This document shows, one piece after another, positions 54,623-64,000 of a stretch of DNA of 64,000 nucleotides (its first letter is position 1; each line of letters begins with the position of its first letter). The stretch is from Xiphydria camelus (lineage: Eukaryota; Arthropoda; Insecta; Hymenoptera; Xiphydriidae). A model generated the notes under the pieces. It saw only the letters and a program-made list of their open reading frames with translations. It was not told the origin of the DNA and ran no database searches. The stretch is from assembly GCA_963678675.1 (NCBI GenBank), contig OY783200.1, positions 22,830,190-22,894,189 on the forward strand, written 5' to 3'. The position numbers and the translations under genes are program-made.

Positions 54623-55688
54623 AGAAAGAATTCGCAATCTTTATCATCGCTATCAGTATTTCTTTTCCATTAATCGATATCTCTCTCGACTCCTTTCTAC
54701 CGTATACCAATGAACCACGAGGATGATATAACGAAAGTATGTAAAAAAAGAACAAATCAAAATGAGACGAACATTCGTTCGGCTGAGAATTCGTCGTAAC
54801 GCGAGTTGAGTCACGTTAGAACGACCTAGAGCTAGAAAGAATTAGGTTCAAACGACTCTTACGTAAGAGGCGCTACGATAAATTTAAACCGACGTACCCA
54901 TATATTACCAAACAGTCAGACTAGTGTTGAAATTGCGAAAAATAAATGCTAGCGATAGTTACGGAATGACTGCTATTTTTTACGACCTATAGACAGTAGC
55001 AGTGCGATAAGGCGCGACTTCAGTTATCGTTAGAACTCAAGGACAAGTAGTTATCGCCAGATTCGTGTGACTATCAGTTGAGTTACGACATGAGCCTATT
55101 TATCAAAGTAAACAATCGACGTTTCAGTGATCAAGCGAAATTAGTTCGACTAAAACCCCTTTCGTTGCTTCAAAAGCATAGGCAATTGTATCTCGAAGAC
55201 GAGTTCTATCGGATTCGTACAATCAATCGCTAAGAAAATCTCAAAACTTCGAATAAACCGGAAATTTTACGAACGTCTTGCGACGAAGTTCAGGAACACC
55301 AAAAGCTGCATCTTGATCTCTTTGGAGTGCGACAGCGGCGTTAGAAGATAACGCGTGATCGCAGGAAGCGTGAGAGTAACGGTAAAAGATAATAACTAAC
55401 TCACGTGCAATGAATTCTTCGCGATAACTCATCCCGAATGACCCCAGCACCAAATGGGGTTATGTTACGAGCCGGCTCCTTCGATCGGTCCACATTTCTC
55501 GTCTCGCGGGCTGCAGCGTTAGCTAGATGAGCTCCCATCGTCGGCGAGAATACCATCATCGAGAATTACACAAGATTCACGTGAAAATCACAATGATCAC
55601 AGCGAAAAAAACACTTCCACAGCACTCGCACACTACTTTCAATACACGACTCGACGAACAAAATCAAACACGGTTCGACAAGAATTCC
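54623..55688. other. Intergenic, no gene seen
   Basis: Between ALAS and the glycosyltransferase. AT-rich, short frames only. The last 200 bp are probably the promoter side of the downstream gene. Confidence 0.35.
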
Positions 55689-55803
55689 ATGATGGCCGCC
55701 GGCACGGATTCAAGATGTCTGCGCCCATGATTCTCGATGAGAATCCATCATGGCCGCCGGAGCAGATCCAAAATGGCCGCGCCCACGATACAAACGAGAA
55801 ATT
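55689..55803 (+). promoter_or_regulatory. 58-bp tandem duplication with YY1/Pho-like sites
   Basis: Two direct copies 58 bp apart contain atgatggccgccgg (55690 region) and atcatggccgccgg (55748 region). The second copy adds ccaaaatggccgcg (about 55768), a near match to the YY1/Pleiohomeotic consensus AAnATGGCGGC. They lie 140-250 bp upstream of the beta4GalNAcT start codon, where promoter elements are expected. Confidence 0.45.
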
Positions 55804-55943
55804 GCCTCCTGTCAAATCGCGAACGAGGTTAGATTTGCGTGCGTGGCGTTCGCCACGCGAAACGCTCGCGGTACGGGCCTCGGCGTCGGCAGCTGGTCGA
55901 GCGATGTCGAAGTTAACCGCGCGACTCCCGTGAACGTTCGGCG

Positions 55944-57026
55944 ATGCGCGGCGCGACGGCGTTCCCGAAGACGCTCTCCGCGCTGTTCCACGAACACGCG
56001 CGGAGTCTCTCCTACATCGTCGCGGCTCTCCTGGTGCTGTCCTACTGCCTTCACCCGGGACGCTTCGCCTCTCACTACAGCTTCATCAAAACGGAGGACA
56101 TCCACGCGGAGCTGGAGCGATCGTACCCGCCGCGCGACAACTCCTGCGCCATCCACGTGGGTCGTCGTAGTCCGCCGCAGCTGCGCTACCCGGAGCAGCA
56201 TCCCCGGGAAGATCCCGTGGCCCTGGCACGGCGCCTGAGCATCCTCCCCGGCGGCCAGTGGAAGCCGCTCAACTGCCATCCGCTCTTCAACGTGGCGATC
56301 ATTCTGCCCTACCGCAATCGACAGTCGCAGCTCGCCGTCTTCATGAACTACATCCACCCGTTCCTCCAATCGCAGAATCTCGACTACCGGATCTTCGTCA
56401 TCGAGCAGAGCCCGATACGCGAGTTCAACAGGGCGAAGCTCTTCAACGTCGGCTACACGGAGGCCACGAAGATCAACGACTTTCACTGCTTCGTCTTTCA
56501 GGACATCGATTTGATACCGCAGAATCCGGACAACTTGTACGCCTGCACCAAGATGCCCAGACACATGAGCTCCAGCGTCAATACGTTCCGATACAACTTG
56601 CCGTACAGGGGCCTCTTCGGCGGGGCTGTCGCCTTGAGCAGGAAGCAGTTCGAGAGGGTCAACGGCTTCAGCAACGTCTTCTACGGCTGGGGCGGCGAGG
56701 ACGATGATTTCTACAGCAGGCTACAGTCGCGAGGCTTTGAGGTAACGCGGCGGGTTTTACGGGATAATCGACGTAATCCGAGGGAGGAGCCGTTAGTCGC
56801 GCGTGTTTCTAAGATCCGACCTCCGTTTCAGATCACCAGGTTCAGCCCCGACGTGGCGCAGTACTACATGCTCACGCACAAGAAGGAGCCTCCCAGTAGC
56901 GCCAGGTTCGTCAACCTCGAGAGCGGCTCTCGCAGATACGAAACGGACGGCATCAACAATCTCGAGTACAAAGTGTTGGACCACCAGTTGCGTCCGCTCT
57001 ACTCCTGGATATTGGCCGACGTCTAG
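55944..57026 (+). CDS. beta4GalNAcT: Beta-1,4-N-acetylgalactosaminyltransferase (beta4GalT family)
   Basis: A type II Golgi membrane enzyme that adds a beta-1,4-linked sugar to terminal GlcNAc of glycolipids/glycoproteins. Exon 1 (55944-56741) and exon 2 (56832-57026) join in phase 0 (GFE|ITRF) to give 330 residues. A short cytosolic tail is followed by a membrane anchor (about 21-36, SYIVAALLVLSYCL), a stem, and the CAZy GT7 catalytic domain: FNVAIILPYRNR, FNRAKLFNVGY, the DID metal-binding motif (187-189) and GWGGEDDD (248-255). Leu224 in GLFGGAVAL takes the place of Tyr289 of bovine beta4GalT1. Loss of that tyrosine is known to open the pocket to UDP-GalNAc, so the donor is inferred to be GalNAc. 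The intron is 90 bp and has no in-frame stop. A polyadenylation signal lies at 57659. Confidence 0.94.
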   Translation: MRGATAFPKTLSALFHEHARSLSYIVAALLVLSYCLHPGRFASHYSFIKTEDIHAELERSYPPRDNSCAIHVGRRSPPQLRYPEQHPREDPVALARRLSILPGGQWKPLNCHPLFNVAIILPYRNRQSQLAVFMNYIHPFLQSQNLDYRIFVIEQSPIREFNRAKLFNVGYTEATKINDFHCFVFQDIDLIPQNPDNLYACTKMPRHMSSSVNTFRYNLPYRGLFGGAVALSRKQFERVNGFSNVFYGWGGEDDDFYSRLQSRGFEVTRRVLRDNRRNPREEPLVARVSKIRPPFQITRFSPDVAQYYMLTHKKEPPSSARFVNLESGSRRYETDGINNLEYKVLDHQLRPLYSWILADV

Positions 57027-57664
57027 TCAAGTAGGATAATTTTTCTCGTCGCGAAAACGCGCGTTCCTTTTCCCTCCTCGACTGATCTCGCCGAACGTTC
57101 GTTTCTTCGCGCGGAAGGATCCCGCGACTAGGTAAATATACAATTTTCGCGGATTCTCGATTTTCAGCGAAGGAAGCGCATTCTTAAAACTGGAAGTAAG
57201 AGAAGCGCATAGATTTTAAACAAAAAAAAACACTTTCTGTGATGAATTAAACTGCTGCACTTCTTTTGCCCAATTGAGAAAGGCTCTGTGAAAGTTTCTC
57301 GCAAATGTAGGATAATATGGTGTCACTTGTAAACTAGGCGCGATGTTAGGAGTCTCTCGAAAAGCTCGCGGATTTCTCAGTAAACAGTAGTCTCGCGATC
57401 GCTTTAATCTGTGTGAAAGAATCTCTCCTAATTATTAAGACAGCTGTAGATATGCGCGTTACCATTAAGCAATATACCGCAACGATATTGAAAAAAAAGA
57501 GTACATAATCAGTTTTATCGCGAAAACAACAGATCTCGAATCTTATTCCGGGACCAAAGTCGATCGATTTATCGTCACGCGGTTCGATTTGCCGTTTAAT
57601 TTATTGCAATCTGTACATCTCACAAAAACTCATTGGAATGTAAGCGCGGAGAGAATCAAATAAA
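57027..57664 (+). other. 3' untranslated region of beta4GalNAcT
   Basis: Non-coding, AT-rich, ending in an AATAAA hexamer at 57659-57664. Confidence 0.45.
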
Positions 57665-57745
57665 GAGATTCCTCTGTTTACGCGAGTGAAGCGTCGAGTT
57701 TACTACTCATTTATCCCGTCCCTCTTCCATTCCTCGAATGTTATA

Positions 57746-57924
57746 CCATATGCGGCTGCTTGCTTGCGAGTAAAGAAACATCAATCGCTATTATCTCATT
57801 ACCTGTGAGCTTTTGGCTCATATTTGTAAAATACTTTTTTTAAGATTACTTTTCTATCTACAATAAAGTTTTATATCGATACGGGCCAAAAGTTCATAAA
57901 TAACGGGATAATAGTGATTTGGTA
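57746..57924. mobile_element. MITE family A, copy 9
   Basis: Left end ccatatgcggctgcttgctt, body ctattatctcattacctgtg, right side ttcataaataacgggataat. The right terminus is deleted (ends atagtgatttggta). Confidence 0.75.
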
Positions 57925-58024
57925 TAATGACTAAAATGGAAAATCTGATTAAATTTAACGCGGAGCCACCGATTGAACGGTTCATATGATTAATTTAAAT
58001 CGAAATTGTTGCTCGATTAATTCC

Positions 58025-58295
58025 CAGGGTGGCTGCAAAAACTAGATTATAGAATTCCCTGACTATTTCAGATCAAATTTTGCAAGTATTCCTGGATATT
58101 TTTGTTTGCATTAGAAGTTTTGTATAATCTAATCAACAAAGTTATAAGTAATTGTATCACAAGAAGACGACGATGCGAAAACGTTTATACACTAAGAGAA
58201 CAACGTTGATGGATTAATTTTAGTCCAAAAAAAATCCAAAATTCCCTGATATTTCCCGATTTTCCGGCTCTGTAGTCACCCCGAATATCGGATGC
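58025..58295. mobile_element. Repeat family D, copy
   Basis: Starts gggtggctgcaaaaactaga and ends ctgtagtcaccccgaatatc, an inverted pair (gggtggctgca against tgtagtcacccc). The interior matches the 20.37-kb copy (attagaagttttgtataatc). Confidence 0.65.
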
Positions 58296-58863
58296 GGTGA
58301 TTCAAATTTCACACGCGCGTATTCCTACGCCGGCCTCTGCAAAGAAACTCTCTTCCGTTCTGTACAAGCAATGCGTCGAGTGTATATTTATTACTTCTCA
58401 CCCACGTCTACCCTTCGGATACATAATATGAATCTCCAAAGATTACGTTAAAAAAAAATAATATTAAATCGTAAGAACGTCCGTTTAATCACGCGTCTCC
58501 CTACAGCGAGTGACAACGAAAAAAGCCGTGCCTTCGGATTCGATCGTTAAAAAGGGCCTTTCCTCGCTCTTCTGGGAAGAGAGACGAAACGGAGATACGA
58601 AAGAAGCGAGAAGAAAGGATTAAAGAGTACTTCGCTGTATACGTGCTCGGTATATTATCTATAGCTGTAAATATATATTCGCATGAAAATACGCGAGGTG
58701 GGTGGGCGGTTGGCAGAGGTGACGCAACAATAATTACACTGTCAATAAAATCAGAAAGACAATTAATACGTTCGAGATTGCGAAATTTCTCTCTGTGATT
58801 CGCTATGTATACACATATATAATAAATACACTTCGCAAAGATAATAATTCGATTGTCGGGGAT

Positions 58864-58894
<31 letters not shown>

Positions 58895-59230
58895 TTCAGC
58901 GGCTTCTCTCCCTCCCGCGATTCCTGAGAGCGTGGCAGATAAATGTCTCTCTCTCTCTCTCTCTCCTCCCCCCTTTCTTCCTCTAAATGTGACTTACGGA
59001 TATTGCGAGGTGCGAGGGGGGAGGGAGCGGGAGGGAGAAAAAGGAGAAGCTTACCTCGAGGAACCTCCTTCCCCGTCTCTTTCATCGCTGCGACGGTCTC
59101 CTCTCCGGAAGCGGTACCCGAGAGAGCGCGTCCCGACGTCCGTCCAAAAGCGCGAGACTCGCACGTTTCGAGCCTTCCGCGTTTTTATCAACGATAGAAA
59201 AACCTATGAATACAACGATCCGAGAGCCTA
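58296..59230 (-). other. 3' flank of the RBM5/10 gene, with inverted GA/TC tracts
   Basis: Probably the 3' untranslated region of the minus-strand gene. A GA microsatellite (58864-58888) and a TC microsatellite (about 58945-58966) face each other 55 bp apart and could form a hairpin. The 194-codon minus frame at 58501-59085 lies in this low-complexity sequence and is not called. Confidence 0.45.
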
Positions 59231-62200
59231 TTACGTGTCCGAGAGTTCCTGATAGCGCGCGTACATCATCTTCTTCACGCACTCCTTGTAGGTGTCGCCG
59301 GGTAGCGCGCTGTACGCCGCGAGCTTGGCGCCGAGGCCGGCCGTGGGTACTCGCCGCTCCGCCTCGATGATGCTGGTCCTGCCCTGGTTCGTCTTCCCCA
59401 GGCCCATGCCCTCGCTCCAGCCCATCTTCTGCAGGAGCTTGTTGCCGACGTTGTCCGAGCCGATGCCGGCCCTCGTCGGCTCCTCGTAGGACACCGGCGC
59501 GTCCTCCACTCGCGTCTTGAGGTACTTCTCCTTGAGCTTGTTCGGCTGCGGCGGCTCCGGCTCGCCGTACTTGGCGCGGCGCTCCTTCGCGCGATCGCGA
59601 TACTTGTTGTTGCGCTGCTGCGGATCGTTCGGATCGAGACCGCGCACCTGGTACCAATTCTCCAGGTTCTGCTTGTGGAGGTCCGAGAGCTGCTGGTGAC
59701 GCAGGAGCGCCTCCTTGCTCGGGAACTGGCGCTTGCACAGCAGGCACGCGAGCTTGCTCCAGTCGGTGTGCTGACGATCCTCCTGCTGCACGTCCTCGAT
59801 CTCCTCTTCCGTGTCGCTGCCGCCACCGTACGCCGCGACCAGGCCGTTGCTCCCGGCGGGGTCCTCCTCCTCGTGGTACGCGCTCATCAGGCTCTTCTTC
59901 TCGAGGATCGCGTAGCCCGCGTCGGCCGCTCCGCTCGCGGAGCCCTGGTGGCCGTCGATCCCCGAGAATTCCGCGCTCCAGTTGCTCTTGGCGTTCTCCT
60001 TCTTCTGGTTCAGCGTCTTCGCCCAGCGCTCCATGTCCTTGGCGATCTTTTTCGCGACCTTTACCTTGTCCTGCTTGCTCTCGCGCTTTTTCCCGTCGGT
60101 GTCGAGGCCCGGGGCGAGCTCCTGATTCGAGGTCGGGAACGTCGTCGCGGCGGCGGTGGAGAACGAGGAGGTGATCGATTGATTCATCGTGCTCGAATTG
60201 TCGGGCATCGACGCGATCGTCACCGTCGTCGTCGTTGTCGCGGTGCTTCCGGGCGCTTGCGTTATGCCGTCTTCGGTCTGGAAGAACGACGACGGAAAAG
60301 GGGTTGATGGTGTCGTAGTACCAAGGGGAAACGCCGCGCGGTGTACTGTGTGTGATGCCTACCTTTGCCGGCTGATAGGAGAGGCTTTCGGCGTCCCAAT
60401 AAAGGAACTGTTGCGTGTGACTGTTGTAGTAGTACTGAGAGTTCGGATCGTAGTACAATCCCGTGCTCGGGTCGTAGTAATAACCCGAGGATTCGTCGTA
60501 GTTGTATGTGCTCACGTCGGGCACGGCTGAGAAATCGAGGAGAAAATACGTCAGGCGACTCTCGGTGTGAGGTTGTCGCGGGTTATTCTACTCGGGGACA
60601 CAATTCTCGAGGAGAAAAGTCCTCGGCGAATTTTTCATGAAATTCCGCGAATTCCAAGGTCGGCTCGCATATGAGGAGCTATCTTTCAAAACGCAGTTTT
60701 TGAACAAGACCTTGTTTTCAGTAAATCCTAATTGTTTGTCCTAAATTTACAAATTGCAATACCTAATAATGCAGGTGTGGAAATGAGAATTATTTTTGTA
60801 TGTGTAAATGTAAATCGTACGCTATACATTTTATAACAGTACGAAATTGCTTGTAGTCAACGCAATACAACTTCATAGACGTAGGAATATCCTGACATCC
60901 GTGCTCGAATTATTTGAAATAGGATGCTTTTCGGGACATTTTATAAATCAGGATACTTTGAGGGTATAGTGCTAAGATAGGGCATTTTTAGAGTAAATAG
61001 GAGCAAACCGTGAGACCTGTCAACGACGTCACAAGACCGATCTTCGAATTCTAACACATTTCCCCTACTTTTCAATTCAATCTGCGAATTTCCTTGAGCG
61101 TTTCAGATCGTTAAAAATCTCAGTAATTTCCCCCAGAGTATTTACGAAAATATCACACATTCGAATATACGGGAACGAGAATCGCAAACAAAAAAATGCG
61201 GGAGAGAAATTCGCGATATAAATCAATCGCCAACTAGTGCACAGTTATGGAAAACTCACAGTAAACCTTGCCGTCGTTGGCGTGCGCGGGGACCCTGCCG
61301 CTGGCGAGCGTGGTGCTGGTCGGCGCCGTGGGTGTCGGCCTCGACTTCATCTCGTCCGCGTCGCCGATCTTTCTCGACGCCTGGAGCTGCTGGATGGCCG
61401 ATTGCGCGACAGCCGCCGCGGCGTTCACCCTGTCCGTTTGATTCAGCGACGGCAGGGTGATCGCCGAGCCCTGCATTATCTGATTCTGATAGTACTGCGT
61501 GTAATACTGCAGGTAGTGCGCCTTCTGCGCGGGCGTCTTCGCGTACATGTTCGCGCTGTACTCGGCCAGCTGCGTCACGTCGTCCAGGGTGTACGTCTGC
61601 GACTGGTTGTCGTTCGCCTTCCAACTTCCGACGCTACTGACCTGATGGAGCTTGCAGTAGGTGATCTCCACCTTACGCCCGTCCACCACGAGGCTCTGCT
61701 TCGTCAGCGCCGTGTGCAGGTACATCGCGTCCACGACGTTCGCCATCTCCAGATAGCACACACCGCGCGACGTGTTCGTCAGCGTGTCCCTGCCGATGCG
61801 AATACTGCGGATCGGTAGCGAGGAGAGGTTCTTCATCGCGTGCAGCACGGAGTCCTCCGTCGTGAGAACGTCCAGGCCGCGCAGCAGGACGGTGTTCGTC
61901 GGGTGTGGACTTATCTCGTCGCTACCCTCACCGCCCTCCTCGCTCTCCGCTCGCGAGGCGGAACACTTGAAGCAGGTCTCGCGCCTTTTGAAGTTGTGCG
62001 CTCCGCACTGTTGGCGATTCGAACGAGTACGTCGCGAGGTTGTCGAAGGCGAACATATTTTGTTTAGAGGAATTTACGCCGTCGCGAGGATACTGGGGCT
62101 CCAAATGTCGGTGTTCGCTTTATACACCGAGAGATATAATTGCTGATTCGGAAAGAAAAATGTTTTCTTCGATCAAAAGTATGATGCAAATTCGGGACCC

Positions 62201-63570
62201 TTCCATACATACATATCCTTGGCCCAAAAATCTGTATTCTTGAAAATTTGTAAGATCACGTCATGTTCTTGATTCAAGAAACATTTTTTTCACACTAACA
62301 ATTATTTCCCTCGGTGTATGTACTTTACCAGAGAGAAGAAAATGAGAAAGCAGAAGTTATTAGCTCAGGAAACTGAAGGAAATCTTTCTACGATTTCCAG
62401 AGATTTCATGTGAGTTTACCAGATATTTCCAGAGATTTCAAGAGATCTCAAAAGATTTCTTACGTGATTTTTCTCTAATTTCAAGCGAGATTTTCTGAAT
62501 GAATACAGCCCCTCTCCCATCCAAACAACCCAAATCGGATCCAGCAGCGAAAAAGAAGGATTAAGCAAAAACGGCAAACTACGAAATCGCGGACAGGAGG
62601 ACGCAATCGAAGGAGAAAAACAGCATTTCGACAACGCACCTTAACGCAATGCCAATCCTGCGTGTTTTTCGCCGGTGGCTTATCCACATGGCAGTCCTTG
62701 GGTATGCTGTACTGCATGAGCGCGCGATATTGGTCCTGGAGCATCAGCACTCCCTGAAACAGAGAATTACAGCGTTATCCCATCCACTCCCTCGCTCGGG
62801 CCTCCGTACGTCCCTTAAGCTTGCTTCTCGCGCTGACGAAATTATAGTTTTCTCTACTCGATATAGCTTGTACTCATTTTCTGTTTGTGCCGCGAGCGAA
62901 AATTCCGTGTCTCTTTCTCGTTCCCGCTGTACGGTGTTCGTGGTATCGCGCGTGCGTGTGAGACTCTCGCTCGACTCGCGAGGCGCGAAGAGCGATCGAA
63001 AACGTTTCTCGACGTCGTGCATTCTTGAAGGCACAGAACGTTAACGTCGAACTTTGGAGTTCGTCATCGCGTCTTGTGTCGATCCGATTCTTTTCATCAC
63101 TTCAGAGATCGTTAGAAACCGAGACGACGACTCTGCGTAAAACGCGCGCGCGTGACAAAGCGGATATGTAACAGAGGATATCGCGGCGCGAACCGCGAGA
63201 AACCGGTTGAAATCTCGACGAATCAACCCTTCGAATTATCGTTCCCAAAAGCGATGACTCTATTCGATCAAAGACACGAGGATGTACGCGCGTGTGTAAC
63301 GTGTTCGTGTGTGTGGGGAGCCCTAGATAAATAAATAATTAGGTATGGTAGATTTTGAAGTAGCCTGTGAGATAAGGTGCACAGCCATGGCCATGGGGAA
63401 GGCCAGTAGGCTGCGTTACCGTGCCCTGCCGCCACGGGGCGTCGGTGGCACGCGCACAACGCATCGGTAGGGTATCTGGACCGAACTTCTTTCTACCTGT
63501 TTCATCTCCATCCACCGTGCGGCCTCCTGAGTCGCGTTAAACTCGACGAACGCAAAACCTCGCGAAGCAC
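59231..63570 (-). CDS. Rbm5: RBM5/RBM10-like splicing factor (5' end outside window)
   Basis: A nuclear RNA-binding protein of the RBM5/RBM6/RBM10 group that acts in spliceosomal complexes and alternative exon choice. Five exons are seen on the minus strand, 63570-63497, 62753-62640, 62007-61260, 60526-60363 and 60277-59231. All join in frame; about 715 residues are visible. Domain order: second half of RRM1 ([19 protein letters not shown]), a RanBP2-type zinc finger split by an intron ([21 protein letters not shown]), RRM2 (NTVLLRGLD .. SRGVCYLEM), a Gln/Ala-rich linker, the tyrosine-rich OCRE domain ([20 protein letters not shown]), a Lys-rich segment, a C2H2 finger ([24 protein letters not shown]) and a G-patch ([19 protein letters not shown]). 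This order is diagnostic of the family. The N-terminus and first RRM1 half lie beyond 64000. Element F copy 2 sits in an intron. Confidence 0.97.
60673..60705. repeat. Single arm related to the 30.3-kb hairpin
   Basis: gaggagctatctttcaaaac then gcagttttt resembles one arm of the perfect inverted repeat at 30311-30388. Located in an RBM5/10 intron. Confidence 0.4.
62122..62319. mobile_element. Repeat family F, copy 2 (in RBM5/10 intron)
   Basis: Left end tacaccgagagatataattg, then atgttttcttcgatcaaaag; right end cacactaacaattatttccc, tcggtgta. About 198 bp, lacking the internal tandem duplication of copy 1. Confidence 0.65.
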
Positions 63571-64000
63571 CTATACAGAGCAAAATACACACATATCCAG
63601 AGTTAATCCACGTTTTGCCTGAGGGATCTCTACTCTGAGAGAGAGGGCAGGCAATCGCAGCACCGACCATCGACAGACTGACTTCCCGAACGAAGGGGTT
63701 TCTCGCCCTCGTTTCGACGCGTGCATTTCTTTCTCGCATACCTGAAGCTCGGCCAGAAACTAGCGTCCGGTCGACGGAACGAGGAGTGTCGGGATGAGAG
63801 GGCGGAGAAACGAGCGTACTCCTCCTCCCTTCTTGCCATTCCGTCGGATCTGGAGGAAGCCTCGGAGACGAGTGGCAAAAAGGGTGGAGATATCGTGTGA
63901 GAAATGACGATGCGCGCCGGGAGAAAGGGAAGAGACGAAGAGAGAATCGTCGAAAGTGAGCGGCGAAAGGGATTGAGAAATCGAATGATTGGGAGAGAAA
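63571..64000 (-). other. Intron or leader of the RBM5/10 gene
   Basis: Upstream of the acceptor at 63571 on the minus strand. The first half of RRM1 should lie further upstream. I cannot find its RNP2-like sequence in these 430 bases, so this is probably intron continuing out of the window. Confidence 0.4.

Noticed and set aside
1..64000. tRNA or rRNA genes
   Set aside because: I looked for the ggttcgaatcc-type B box and cloverleaf arms. The ggttcga words found belong to Tigger-like element ends, and no rRNA sequence is present.

Overview
The window looks like nuclear DNA of an insect, most likely a hymenopteran such as an ant. Seven genes are recognisable from their proteins (a Ras-like GTPase, a cholinesterase-type esterase, Lines, an MDR reductase, 5-aminolevulinate synthase, a beta-1,4-N-acetylgalactosaminyltransferase and an RBM5/RBM10-type splicing factor). 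All but Lines are split by short spliceosomal introns with GT..AG ends and matching phases. Exons are GC- and CpG-rich, and the intergenic DNA is AT-rich and packed with short non-autonomous inverted-repeat elements. The taxon is an inference from protein type and compositional style; no single sequence proves it.

Layout: 1-9.9 kb has no convincing gene and carries several MITE-like elements. Rap1 (plus strand, 3 exons) lies at 9.96-11.52 kb. A secreted carboxylesterase/cholinesterase-like gene (minus, 4 exons) spans 13.5-18.6 kb. Lines (minus, one exon) lies at 22.6-24.4 kb. A nested foldback element fills 26.0-29.4 kb: arms of about 570 bp in inverted orientation enclose 17 hairpin units with a 79-bp period, interleaved with three larger palindromes. 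A zinc-less MDR dehydrogenase/reductase-like gene (minus, 2 exons) lies at 31.6-33.6 kb, and a small two-exon gene of unknown function (70 aa, plus) at 39.6-40.4 kb. A gene-poor stretch runs from 40.6 to 52.2 kb. ALAS (plus, 2 exons) follows at 52.2-54.5 kb, beta4GalNAcT (plus, 2 exons) at 55.9-57.0 kb, and the 3' part of an RBM5/RBM10 homologue (minus, 5 exons seen) at 59.2-63.6 kb, running off the right edge.

The genes are unrelated housekeeping or developmental genes (small-GTPase signalling, ester hydrolysis, Wnt/patterning-type nuclear factor, haem synthesis, glycan synthesis, splicing). I see no operon-like or pathway logic. What unites the window is its repeat ecology. At least nine families of short inverted-repeat elements occur in two or more copies, several inserted inside one another, which gives relative insertion ages. 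The strongest candidate for something undescribed is the 26.0-29.4 kb foldback locus, which if transcribed would form a very long hairpin RNA. All coordinates and similarities were worked out by eye.
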